Shown here one piece after another: positions 1-9,843 of a stretch of 64,000 bases of DNA (position 1 is its first letter; every line of letters starts with the position of its first letter). The notes below the pieces were generated by a model. It saw only the letters and a list, made by a program, of their open reading frames with translations. It ran no database searches and was not told where the DNA came from. The translations under genes and the position numbers were made by a program. The DNA comes from Rhabditoides inermis (taxonomy: Eukaryota; Nematoda; Chromadorea; Rhabditida; Rhabditidae): NCBI GenBank assembly GCA_963966185.1, contig CAWZYM010000139.1, positions 310,001 through 374,000 of the forward strand, read 5' to 3'.

Positions 1-12
1 AGCGAGGAGACT

Positions 13-50
13 GGGGCAAGGGAAGAGAGGGAGAGAGGGGGAGAAAGAGA
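13..50 (+). other. Polypurine tract with canonical G-quadruplex pattern (representative)
   Basis: The tract contains GGGG (13-16), GGG (20-22), GGG (29-31) and GGGGG (37-41), with loops CAA, AAGAGA and AGAGA. This fits the usual four-run, loop 1-7 pattern. It exists only in monomers reading CAAGGGAAG; those reading CAAGAGAAG lose the second run. Downstream G/A-only sequence could also form a triplex. Folding is inferred from the pattern, not observed. Confidence 0.6.
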
Positions 51-74
51 GAGATGAACGGTAACTTTCTCATT

Positions 75-88
75 CACAAGCACTTGTG
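75..88. repeat. Inverted repeat CACAAG-CA-CTTGTG (representative)
   Basis: Six-base arms 75-80 and 83-88 are exact reverse complements around a CA core. The element is present in many monomers. Common variants change the left arm (AAAAG, CGATAG, CAATAG) or the right arm (ATTTGTG). The CTTGTG arm is better conserved than the left one, which argues against selection on the palindrome as a whole. It also contains a CANNTG core. Confidence 0.7.
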
Positions 89-222
89 AGAGTTATACAC
101 AACTGCAATTGGATCTTCTATCCGCATTCAAATTATACTTTTTTGAAAAACCCGAAATGTCTGAAAAAAACATTGGGCTTTTTCGTAAAGGTAGATCGAG
201 GTGTTCTGTCTGTGCATATTCG

Positions 223-245
223 ACGACCGATCTAGGATCGGTTGT
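223..245. repeat. Conserved dyad ACCGATC-TAG-GATCGGT (representative)
   Basis: Arms 226-232 and 236-242 are perfect reverse complements around TAG. Outward the symmetry continues through a G.T pair to C-G and A-T, giving a 10-bp stem with one wobble. It sits 9 bp after the anchor in nearly every monomer. Variants include GATCTTGG (loop only), GATCTAGAATC and GATCTATAATC (last stem pair lost), GAACTAGGATC (internal mismatch) and GATATAGGAAC. It could be a hairpin in RNA or a binding site for a dimeric protein; both are inference. Confidence 0.75.
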
Positions 246-263
246 ATCTAACTGAAGCTTGAC

Positions 264-281
264 TCCTGCGAAGATACAGGA
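264..281. repeat. Stem-loop TCCTG-N8-CAGGA (representative)
   Basis: Five-base arms at 264-268 and 277-281 are reverse complements around CGAAGATA. Many monomers keep it. Others read TTCTG in the left arm, leaving one wobble pair, and a subset reads TTCTGAAAAGATA. It lies about 20 bp after the main dyad, so a transcript could carry two neighbouring hairpins per monomer. Confidence 0.5.
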
Positions 282-495
282 CCGTTGTGTGCTCACGTTT
301 CAAAATACATGGTGCTCTCGCCCTTGGTAGCGAGGAGACTGGGGCAAGAGAAGAGAGGGAGAGAGGGGGAGAAAGAGAGAGATGAACGATAACTTTTCAT
401 TCACAAGCACTTGTGAGAGTTATACACAACTGCAACTGGGTCTTCTATTCGCATTCAAAATATACTTTTTGAAAAACCCGAAACGTTTGAAATAC

Positions 496-501
496 AATAA
501 A
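496..501 (+). promoter_or_regulatory. AATAAA hexamer of K-subtype monomers (representative)
   Basis: K-subtype monomers carry ACAATAAACAATGG just before the anchor, which contains a consensus polyadenylation hexamer on the plus strand. It recurs, for example, near 829, 3295, 4987, 11505 and 19345. N and P subtypes lack it. Whether it acts in cleavage of a satellite transcript cannot be told from sequence. Confidence 0.3.
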
Positions 502-1380
502 CAATGGTCTTCTTCGTAAAGGTAGATCGAGGTGTTCTGTCTGTGCATATTCTACGACCGAACTAGGATCGGTTGTAGCTATCTGAAATTGGACTCCTGC
601 AAAGATACAGGACCGTTGTGTGCTCACGTTTCAAAATACATGGTGCTCTTGCCCTTGGTAGCGAGGAGACTGGGGCAAGAGAAGAGAGGGAGAGAGGAGG
701 AGAAAGATAGAGATGAACGATAACTTTTCATTCACAAGCACTTGTGAGAGTTAAACACAACTGCAACTAGGCCTTCTATTCGCATTCAAAATATACTTTT
801 TGAAAAACCCGAAATGTCTGAAATACAATAAACAATGGTCTTCTTCGTAAAGGTAGATCGAGGTGTTCTGTCTGTGCATATTCGACGACCGATCTAGGAT
901 CGGTTGTAGCTATCTGAAGTTTGACTCCTGCGAAGATACAGGACCGTTGTGTGCTCACGTTTCGAAATACATGGTGCTCTCGCCCTTGGTAGCGAGGAGA
1001 CTGGGGCAAGGGAAGAGAGGGAGAGAAGGGGAGAAAGAGAGAGATGAACGATAACTTTTTCATTCACAAGCACTTGTGAGAGTTATACACAACTGCAATT
1101 GGATCTTCTATTCGCATTCAAATTATACTTTTTAGAAAAACCGAAATGTCTGAAAAAAAACATTGGGCTTTTTCGTAAAGGTAGATCGAGGTGTTCTGTC
1201 TGTGCATATTCGACGACCGATCTAGGATCGGTTGTAGCTATCTGAAGCTTGACTCCTGCGAAGATACAAGACCGTTGTGTGCTCACGTTTCAAAATACAT
1301 GGTGCTCTTGCCCTTGGTAGCGAGAAGACTGGGGCAAGAGAAGAGAGGTAGAGAGGGGGAGAAAGAGAGAGATAAACGAT

Positions 1381-1400
1381 AACTTTTTCACTTGTGAGAG
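1381..1400 (+). repeat. Monomer variant with 10-bp deletion removing a palindrome arm
   Basis: The usual TTTTTCATTCACAAGCACTT is shortened here to TTTTTCACTTGTGAG. Ten bases including the CACAAG arm are missing, with CA at both ends as microhomology. The same deletion is at 23544-23563 in macro-unit copy 2, so it predates the 22-kb duplication. I saw it nowhere else in the window. Confidence 0.85.
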
Positions 1401-1602
1401 TTGGACACAACTGCAACTGGTTCTTCTATTAGCATTCAAATTATACTTTCAGAAAAGCCCGAAATGTCTGAAAAAAACAATGGGCTTCTTCGTAACGAAA
1501 ATCGGTGTTTTCTGTCTGTGCATATTCGACGACCGATCTAGGATCGGTTGTAGCTATCTGAAGCTTGACTCCTGCGGAGGTACAGGACCGTTGTGTGCTC
1601 AC

Positions 1603-1724
1603 GTTTCAAAATACATGGTGCTCTCGCCCTTGGTAGCGAGGAGACTGGGGCAAGGGAAGAGAGGTAGGTTTCAAAATACATGGTGCTCTCGCCCTTGGTA
1701 GCGAGGAGACTGGGGCAAGGGAAG
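1603..1724 (+). repeat. 65-bp partial tandem duplication next to the insert
   Basis: The stretch from GTTTCAAAATACATGG to CAAGGGAAG is repeated with a 65-bp period: 1603-1667, then 1668-1724. The second copy runs directly into the 776-bp insert. The first copy ends AGAGAGGTAG at the join. This is much shorter than a monomer, so it is not ordinary unequal exchange and may have arisen in the same event as the insertion. Confidence 0.9.
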
Positions 1725-1728
1725 AAAG

Positions 1729-1752
1729 CGCGTTCGAGGATGGATCAAAGCC
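1729..1752 (+). repeat. 24-bp direct repeat A, first copy
   Basis: Exact match to 2266-2289, 537 bp downstream. It begins CGCGTTCGAGG and ends ATCAAAGCC. It lies at the very left edge of the insert. The two flanks differ immediately outside the match (AAGCG versus GCTCA on the left). Confidence 0.85.
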
Positions 1753-1896
1753 ATCCTCACTTCTCATTTTCCCGTCCCCGCGAGCGGTTGCCCCTTCCCG
1801 CGCTCCCTCGAATGACCACCCGACGACAATGAAAGTCACCGCCGCCGCCGCTTGGATATGAGGTTTCGTGGAGTATCGACTAATTCTCAAATTGAA

Positions 1897-1970
1897 GCCG
1901 TTCACTGTGAGACGATAAGGCAACGCCAAATAAGCCTGTGGAAGTGCAACTAGTCGGCGAAGCGCGGAAT
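1897..1970 (+). repeat. ~74-bp direct repeat B, first copy
   Basis: The first 24 bases (GCCGTTCACTG to CGATAAGG) match 2076-2099 exactly. Similarity then continues, imperfectly, through CCAAATAAGCCTGT and TAGTCGG. The 179-bp period suggests the insert is itself an old, degraded tandem repeat. Confidence 0.8.
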
Positions 1971-2075
1971 CTCAATTGGAGGAAAGTAAGGTACAAAGCG
2001 AAGGCGAATTGAAGGGCAACGGCGGCATCCGCAACCGGAAGAGAAGTACGCTGCTGTTATCGATCGATATCCGGA

Positions 2076-2149
2076 GCCGTTCACTGTGAGACGATAAGGA
2101 GGAGCCAAATAAGCCTGTTGGGAGTGCACATAGTCGGTAACTCACGGAT
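2076..2149 (+). repeat. ~74-bp direct repeat B, second copy
   Basis: Partner of 1897-1970. After the exact 24-base core it reads AGGAGCCAAATAAGCC where the first copy reads CAACGCCAAATAAGCC, so the copies have diverged well beyond the two macro-unit copies of the insert. Confidence 0.8.
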
Positions 2150-2265
2150 TTCTTGGATTTCGCTACATGATAGTGACAAATGGATCGACCGGGAGCAAGT
2201 ATGCAAATGGTCGCGAGAAGCTCGAGAACGTTCGACGGTAGACGCAAGGTGGTCCATAAGGCTCA

Positions 2266-2289
2266 CGCGTTCGAGGATGGATCAAAGCC
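2266..2289 (+). repeat. 24-bp direct repeat A, second copy
   Basis: Partner of 1729-1752. The order A-B-B-A with unequal spacing is more like a fragment of a larger tandem unit than terminal repeats of a transposon, because about 211 bp of insert follow this copy. Confidence 0.8.
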
Positions 2290-2473
2290 GCATACTCTAT
2301 ATCGGATAAGAAGACGGATGTCTGAAGACGTGACTGGATTCCTCTCTCCGCATATGCTGTAATGCCAACAGTGTCTGGAGAAAGTGAAACCCCGCAAATC
2401 GAATACGAACAGTTCCAAACCGTAGCTGTACTACTTCATTGTTCGATTTGTGTGTGTGTCATAACAACTTATG

Positions 2474-2479
2474 AATAAA
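2474..2479 (+). promoter_or_regulatory. Candidate polyadenylation signal AATAAA in the insert
   Basis: AATAAA lies 21 bp before the right edge of the insert, after a short GT-rich run (TGTGTGTGTGTC) near 2447-2460. The spacing fits a transcript end at or near the insert boundary. No poly-A tract follows. Confidence 0.4.
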
Positions 2480-2480
2480 C

Positions 2481-2500
2481 TATTCTAATATTCTATTCTA
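2481..2500 (+). repeat. ATTCT-rich tail at the right edge of the insert
   Basis: The last 20 bases consist of imperfect ATTCT units (TATTCTAATA then TTCTATTCTA). Short simple-repeat tails are known at the 3' ends of some non-LTR retroelements, but a tail this short can occur by chance. Confidence 0.35.
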
Positions 2501-5500
2501 AGAGGGAGAGAGGGGGAGAAAGAGAGAGATGAACGATAACTTTTTCATTCACACGCACTTGTGAGAGTTATACACAACTGCAATTGGATCTTCTATTCGC
2601 ATTCAAATTATACTTTTTTGAAAAACCCGAAATGTCGGAAAAAAACATTGGGCTTTTTCGTAACAAAAATCGATGTGTTCTGTCTGTGCATATTCGACGA
2701 CCGATCTAGGATCAGTTGTATCTATTTGAAGCTTGACTCCTGCGAAGATACAGGACCGTTGTGTGCTCACGTTTCAAAATACATGGTGCTCTCGCCCTTG
2801 GTAGCGAGGAGACTGGGGCAAGAGAAGAGAGGGAGAGAGGGGGAGAAAGAGAGAGATGAACGATAACATACTCATTCAAAAGCACTTGTGAGAGTTATAC
2901 ACAACACAACTGGGTCTTCTATTCGCATTCAAAGTTTCCTTTTGAAAAACCCGAATTGTCTGAAAAAACAATGGGCTTTTTCGTAACGAAAATCGATGTT
3001 TTCTGTCTGTGCATATTCGACGACCGATCTAGGATCGGTTGTAGCTATCTGAAGCTTGACTCCTGCCAAGATACAGGACCGTTGTGTGCTCACGTTTCAA
3101 AATACATGGTGCTCTTGCCCTTGGTAGCGAGGAGACTGGGGCAAGAGAAGAGAGGGAGAGAGGGGGAGAAAGAGAGAGATGAACGATAACTTTTTCATTC
3201 ACAAGCACTTGTGAGAGTTATACACAACTGCAACTGGGTCTTCTATGCGCATTCAAATTATACTTTTTGAAAAACCCGAAACGTCTGAAAAACAATAAAC
3301 AATGGTCTTCTTCGTAAAGGTAAATCGAGGTGTTCTGTCTGTGCATATTCGACCGCCGATCTAGAATCGGTTGTAGCTATCTGAAGCTTGACTTCTGCAA
3401 AGTTACAGGACCGTTGTGTGCTCACATTTCAAAATACATGGTGCTCTCGCCCTTGGTAGCGAGGAGACTGGGGCAAGAGAAGAGAGGTAGAGAGGGGGAG
3501 AAAGAGAGAGATGAACGATAACTCTTTCATTCACAAGCATTTGTGAGAATTATACACAACTGCAACTGGGTCTTCTATTCGCATTCAAACTATACATTTT
3601 GAAAAACCCGAAATGTCTGAGAAAAACAATGGGCTTTTTCGTAAGGAAAATCGAGGTGTTCTGTCTGTGCATATTCGACGACCGATCTAGGATCGGTTGT
3701 AGCTATTTGAAGCTTGACTTCTGAAAAGATACAGGACCGTTGTGTTCTCACGTTTCAAAATACATGGTGCTCTCGCCCTTGGTAGCGAGGAGACTGGGGC
3801 AAGGGAAGAGAGGGAGAGAGAGAGGAGAAAGAGAGAGGTGAACGATAACTTTTTCATTCAAAAGCACTTGTGAGAGTTATACACAACTGCAACTGGGTCT
3901 TCTATTCGCATTAAAATTATACTTGAGTTATACACAACTGCAACTGGGTCTTCTATTCGCATTCAAATTATACATTCTGAAAAACCCGAAATGTCTGAGA
4001 AAAACAATGGGCTTTTTCGTAAGGAAAATCGAGGTGTTCTGTCTGTGCATATTCGACGACCGAACTAGGATCGGTTGTAGCTATTTGAAGCTTGACTTCT
4101 GAAAAGATACAGGACCGTTGTGTGCTCACGTTTCAAAATACATGGTGCTCTCGCCCTTGGTAGCGAGGAGACTGGGGCAAGGGAAGAGAGGGAGAGAGGG
4201 GGAGAAAGAGAGAGGTGAACGATAACTTTTTCATTCAAAAGCACTTGTGAGAGTTATACACAACTGCAACTGGGTCTTCTATTCGCATTTTAATTGTACA
4301 TTTTGAAAAACCCGAAATGTCTGAAAAAAAAAAAACAATGGGCTGTTTCGTAACGAAATTGAGGTGTTCTGTCTGTGCATATTCGACGACCGATCTAGGA
4401 TCGGTTGTAGCCATTTGAAACTTAACTTCTGCAAAGTTACAGGACCGTTGTGTGCTCACGTTTCAAAATACATGGTGCTCTCGCCCTTGGTAGCGAGGAG
4501 ACTGGGGCAAGAGAAGAAAGGGAGAGAGGGGGATAAAGAGAGAGATGAACGATAACTTTTTCATTCAAAAGCACTTGTGAGAGTAATACACAACTGCAAC
4601 TAGGTCTTCTATTCGCATTCGAATTATACATTTTGAAAAACCCGAAATGTCTGAGAAAAACAATGGTCTTCTTCGTAAAGGTAGATCGAGGTGTTCTGTC
4701 TGTGCATATTCGACGACCGATCTAGGATCGGTTGTAGCTATCTGAAGCTTGACTCCTGCGAAAAAACAGGACCGTTGTGTGCTCACGTTTCAAAATACAT
4801 GGTGCTCTCGCCCTTGGTAGCGAGGAGACTGGGGCAAGAGAAGAGAGGTAGAGAGGGGGAGAAAGAGAGAGATGAACGATAACTTTTTCATTCACAAGCA
4901 CTTGTGAGAGTTATACACAACTGCAACTGGGTCTTCTATGCGCATTCAAATTATACTTTTTGAAAAACCCGAAACGTCTGAAAAACAATAAACAATGGTC
5001 TTCTTCGTAAAGGTAAATCGAGGTGTTCTGTCTGTGCATATTCGACCGCCGATCTAGAATCGGTTGTAGCTATCTGAAGCTTGACTTCTGCAAAGTTACA
5101 GGACCGTTGTGTGCTCACATTTCAAAATACATGGTGCTCTCGCCCTTGGTAGCGAGGAGACTGGGGCAAGAGAAGAGAGGTAGAGAGGGGGAGAAAGAGA
5201 GAGATGAACGATAACTTTTTCATTCACAAGCATTTGTGAGAATTATACACAACTGCAACTGGGTCTTCTATTCGCATTCAAACTATACATTTTGAAAAAC
5301 CCGAAATGTCTGAGAAAAACAATGGGCTTTTTCGTAAGGAAAATCGAGGTGTTCTGTCTGTGCATATTCGACGACCGATCTAGGATCGGTTGTAGCTATT
5401 TGAAGCTTGACTTCTGAAAAGATACAGGACCGTTGTGTGCTCACGTTTCAAAATACATGGTGCTCTCGCCCTTGGTAGCGAGGAGACTGGGGCAAGGGAA

Positions 5501-6424
5501 GAGAGGGAGAGAGAGAGGAGAAAGAGAGAGGTGAACGATAACTTTTTCATTCAAAAGCACTTGTGAGAGTTATACACAACTGCAACTGGGTCTTCTATTC
5601 GCATTAAAATTATACTTTTTGAAAAACCCGCAATGTCTGAAAAAACAATGGGCTTTTTCGTAACGAAAATCGATGAGTTCTGTCTGTGCATATTCGACGA
5701 CCGATCTAGGATCGGTTGTATCTATCTGAAGCTTGACTCCTGCGAAGATACAGGACCGTTGTGTGCTCACGTTTCAAAATACATGGTGCTCTCGCCCTTG
5801 GTAGCGAGGAGACTGGGGCAAGAGAAGAGAGGGAGAGAGGGGGAGAAAGAGAGAGATGTACGATAACTTTTCATTCACAAGCACTTGTGAGAGTTATACA
5901 CAACTGCAACTGGGTCTTCTATGCGCATTCAAATTATACTTTTTGAAAAACCCGAAACGTCTGAAAAACAATAAACAATGGTCTTCTTCGTAAAGGTAAA
6001 TCGAGGTGTTCTGTCTGTGCATATTCGACGACCGATCTAGAATCGGTTGTAGCTATCTGAAGCTTGACTTCTGCAAAGTTACAGGACCGTTGTGTGCTCA
6101 TGTTTCAAAATACATGGTGCTCTCGCCCTTGGTAGCGAGGAGACTGGGGCAAGAGAAGAGAGGTAGAGAGGGGGAGAAAGAGAGAGATGAACGATAACTT
6201 TTTCATTCACAAGCATTTGTGAGAGTTATACACAACTGCAACTGGGTCTTCTATTCGCTTTCAAATTATACATTTTGAAAAACCCGAAATGTCTGAGAAA
6301 AACAATGGGCTTTTTCGTAAGGAAAATCGAGGTGTTCTGTCTGTGCATATTCGACGACCGATCTAGGATCGGTTGTAGCTATTTGAAGCTTGACTTCTGA
6401 AAAGATACAGGACCGTTGTGTGCT
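2501..6424 (+). repeat. Satellite monomers 6-17
   Basis: Anchors begin at 2675, 2998, 3330, 3656, 4034, 4364, 4691, 5023, 5349, 5675, 6006 and 6332. The gap 3656 to 4034 is long (378) because of a 51-bp duplication. Monomers at 3330 and 5023 are near-identical (CGACCGCCGATCTAGAATC), as are those at 3656 and 5349. In 3656, 4034, 5349 and 6332 the third box reads TTCTGAAAAGATA, which puts a TGA in the frame that is open in other monomers. Confidence 0.95.
3874..3975 (+). repeat. 51-bp partial tandem duplication inside monomer 10
   Basis: GAGTTATACACAACTGC through ATTATACTT is repeated with a 51-bp period (3874-3924, 3925-3975). The copies differ by TTAAAATT versus TTCAAATT, so the second half comes from a different monomer variant. 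It is shared with 26037-26138 in copy 2. Confidence 0.9.
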
Positions 6425-9400
6425 CACGTTTCAAAATACATGGTGCTCTCGCCCTTGGTAGCGAGGAGACTGGGGCAAGGGAAGAGAGGGAGAGAGGGGG
6501 AGAAAGAGAGAGGTGAACGATAACTTTTTCATTCAAAAACACTTGTGAGAGTTATACACAACTGCAACCGGGTCTTCTATTCGCATTAAAATTATATTTT
6601 TTGAAAAACCCGAAATGTCTGAAAAAAACAATGGGCTTTTTCGTAACGAAAATCGATGAGTTCTGTCTGTGCATATTCGACGACCGATCTAGGATCGGTT
6701 GTATTTATCTGAAGCTTGACTCCTGCGAAGATACAGGACCGTTGTGTGCTCACGTTTCAAAATACATGGTGCTCTCGCCCTTGGTAGCGAGGAGACTGGG
6801 GCAAGGGAAGAGAGGGAGAGAGGGGGGGGAAAGAGAGAGATGAACGATAACTTTTTCATTCACAAGCACTTGTGAAAGTTATATACAACTGCAACTGGGT
6901 CTTCTATTCGCTTTCAAAGTATACTTTTTGAAAACCTGAATTGTCTGAAAAAAAACAATGGGCTTTTTCGTAACGAAAATCGATGTTTTCTGTCTGTGCA
7001 TATTCGACGACCGATCTAGGATCGGTTGTATCTATCTGAAGGTTGACTCCTGCGAAGAAACAGGACTGTTGTGTGCTCACGTTTCAAAATACATGGTGCT
7101 CTCGCCCTTGGTAGCGAGGAGACTGGGGCAAGAGAAGAGAGGGAGAGAGGGGGAGAAAGAGAGAGATGAACGATAACTTTTTCATTCACAAGCATTTGTG
7201 AGAATTATACACAACTGCAACTGGGTCTTCTATGCGCATTCAAATTATACTTTTTGAAAAACCCGAAACGTCTGAAAAACAATAAACAATGGTCTTCTTC
7301 GTAAAGGTTAATCGAGGTGTTCTGTCTGTGCATATTCGACGACCGATCTAGAATCAGTTGTAGCTATCTGAAACTTGACTTCTGCGAAGTTACAGGACCG
7401 TTGTGTGCTCACGTTTCAAAATACATGGTGCTCTCGCCCTTGGTAGCGAGGAGACTGGGGCAAGAGAAGAGAGGGAGAGAGGGGGAGAAAGAGAGATATG
7501 AACGATAACTTTTTCATTCACAAGCATTTGTGAGAATTATACACAACTGCAATTGGGTCTTCTATTCGCATTCAAATAATACTTTTTGAAAAACCCGAAA
7601 TGTCTGAAAAAAAACAATGGTCTTCTTCGTAAAGGTAAATCGAGGTGTTCTGTCTGTGCATTTTTGACGACCGATCTAGGATCGGTTGTAGCTATCTGAA
7701 GCTTGACTCCTGCATAGTTACAGGACCGTTGTGTGCTCACGTTTCAAAATACATGGTGCTCTCGCCCTTGGTAGCGAGGAGACTGGGGCAAGGGAAGAGA
7801 GGGAGAGAGAGAGGAGAAAGAGAGAGGTGAACGATAACTTTTTCATTCAAAAGCACTTGTGAGAGTTATACACAACTGCAACTGGGTCTTCTATTCGCAT
7901 TAAAATTATACTTTTTGAAAAACCCGCAATGTCAGATAAAACAATGGGCTTTTTCGTAACGAAAATCGATGAGTTCTGTCTGTGCATATTCGACGACCGA
8001 TCTAGAATCGGTTGTATCTATCTGAAGCTTGACTCCTGCGAAGATACAGGACCGTTGTGTGCTCACGTTTCAAAATACATGGTGCTCTCGCCCTTGGTAG
8101 CGAGGAGACTGGGCAAGAGAAGAGAGGTAGAGAGGGGGAGAAAGAGAGAGATGAACGATAACTTTTTCATTTACAAGCACTTGTGAGAGTTTTACACAAC
8201 TGCAATTGGGTCTTCTATTCGCATTCAAATTATACTTTTTGAAAAACCCGAAATGTCTGAAAAAAACAATGGTCTTCTTCGTAAAGGTAAATCGAGGTGT
8301 TCTGTCTGTGCATATTCGACGACCGATCTAGGATCGGTTGTAGCTACCTGAAGCTTGACTTCTGCTAAGTAACAGGATCGTTGTGTGCTCATGTTTCAAA
8401 ATACATGGTGCTCTCTCCCTTGGTAGCGAGGAGACTGGGGCAAGAGAAGAGAGGTAGAGAGGGGGAGAAAGAGAGAGATGAACGATAACTTTTTCATTCA
8501 CAAGCACTTGTGAGAGTTATACACAACTGCAACTGGGTCTTCTATTCGCATTCAAATTTTACATTTTGAAAAACCCGAAATGTCTGAGAAAAACAATGGG
8601 CTTTTTCGTAACGAAAATCGATGTTTTCTGTCTGTGCATATTCGACGACCGATCTAGGATCGGTTGTAGCTATCTGAAGCTTGACTTCTGCAGAGTTACA
8701 GGACCGTTGTGTGCTCATGTTTCAAAACACATGGTGCTCTTGCCCTCGGTAGCGAGGAGACTGGGGCAAGAGAAGAGAAGGAGAGAGGGGGAGAAAGAGA
8801 GATATGAACGATAACTTTTTCATTCACAAGCATTTGTGAGAATTATACACAACTGCAATTGGGTCTTCTATTCGCATTCAAATAATACTTTTTGAAAAAC
8901 CCGAAATGTCTGAAAAAAACAATGGTCTTCTTCGTAAAGGTAAATCGAGGTGTTCTGTCTGTGCATTTTTGACGACCGACCTAGGATCGGTTGTAGCTAT
9001 CTGAAGCTTGACTCCTGCATAGTTACGGGACCGTTGTGTGCTCACGTTTCAAAATACATGGTGCTCTCGCCCTTGGAAGCGAGGAGACTGGGGCAAGGGA
9101 AGAGAGGGAGAGAGAGAGGAGAAAGAGAGAGGTGAACGATAACTTTTTCATTCAAAAGCACTTGTGAGAGTTATACACAACTGCAACTGGGTCTTCTATT
9201 CGCATTAAAATTATACTTTTTGAAAAACCCGCAATGTCAGATAAAACAATGGGCTTTTTCGTAACGAAAATCGATGAGTTCTGTCTGTGCATATTCGACG
9301 ACCGATCTAGAATCGGTTGTATCTATCTGAAGCTTGACTCCTGCGAAGATACAGGACCGTTGTGTGCTCACGTTTCAAAATACATGGTGCTCTCGCCCTT

Positions 9401-9837
9401 GGTAGCGAGGAGACTGGGCAAGAGAAGAGAGGTAGAGAGGGGGAGAAAGAGAGAGATGAACGATAACTTTTTCATTTACAAGCACTTGTGAGAGTTTTAC
9501 ACAACTGCAATTGGGTCTTCTATTCGCATTCAAATTATACTTTTTGAAAAACCCGAAATGTCTGAAAAAAACAATGGTCTTCTTCGTAAAGGTAAATCGA
9601 GGTGTTCTGTCTGTGCATATTCGACGACCGATCTAGGATCGGTTGTAGCTATCTGAAGCTTGACTTCTGCTAAGTTACAGGATCGTTGTGTGCTCATGTT
9701 TCAAAATACATGGTGCTCTCGCCCTTGGTAGCGAGGAGACTGGGGCAAGAGAAGAGAGGTAGAGAGGGGGAGAAAGAGAGAGATGAACGATAACTTTTAC
9801 ATTCACAAGCACTTGTGAGAGTTATACACAACTGCAA

Positions 9838-9843
9838 CCCGGG
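9838..9843. other. CCCGGG marker of one monomer lineage
   Basis: Here CTGCAACTGGGTCTTC is replaced by CTGCAACCCGGGGTTTC. The same change occurs at 14724, 32332, 36883 and 40752, always at equivalent places in higher-order copies. It tags one lineage and is a useful restriction landmark. Confidence 0.85.

Larger units (their letters stand above)
1..1724 (+). repeat. Satellite monomers 1-5, left of the first insert
   Basis: Anchors begin at 201, 532, 863, 1191 and 1507. The first unit is cut by the window edge. Monomers 2 and 3 are K subtype with AATACAATAAAC before the anchor. Monomer 4 ends in GAGATAAACG instead of GAGATGAACG. Monomer 5 is N-like and is broken in its G/A tract by the 776-bp insert. 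Reading frames of about 60 codons on both strands are by-products of the monomer sequence; most on the plus strand begin at GTG, not ATG. Confidence 0.95.
1725..2500 (+). other. Unidentified 776-bp non-satellite insert, copy 1
   Basis: This segment has no similarity to the monomer and is visibly more GC-rich and less repetitive. It splits a G/A tract cleanly: the left flank ends CAAGGGAAG and the right begins AGAGGGAGAG. Joining them restores a normal monomer, with at most 1 bp of ambiguity and no target-site duplication. Inside are two pairs of direct repeats (1729-1752 with 2266-2289; 1897-1970 with 2076-2149). It ends in AATAAA (2474-2479) followed by an ATTCT-rich tail, which suggests the 3' end of a transcribed unit in plus orientation. 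It could be a fragment of a retroelement 3' end or LTR, a captured gene end, or a second satellite. The open frames are short (about 60 codons on the plus strand, up to about 107 on the minus strand including satellite) and I recognise no domain. Confidence 0.85.

Noticed and set aside
2180..2362. 60-codon frame in the insert ending before the polyadenylation signal
   Set aside because: It is short, bounded by a TGA one codon upstream of its ATG, and has no recognisable motif. Overlapping frames of similar size exist in other phases, so chance is a sufficient explanation.
1725..2500. Solo LTR or DNA transposon with terminal inverted repeats
   Set aside because: The ends (AAAGCG and TTCTATTCTA) are neither TG...CA nor inverted repeats of each other, and there is no target duplication. 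An LTR fragment inside the insert remains possible but unsupported.
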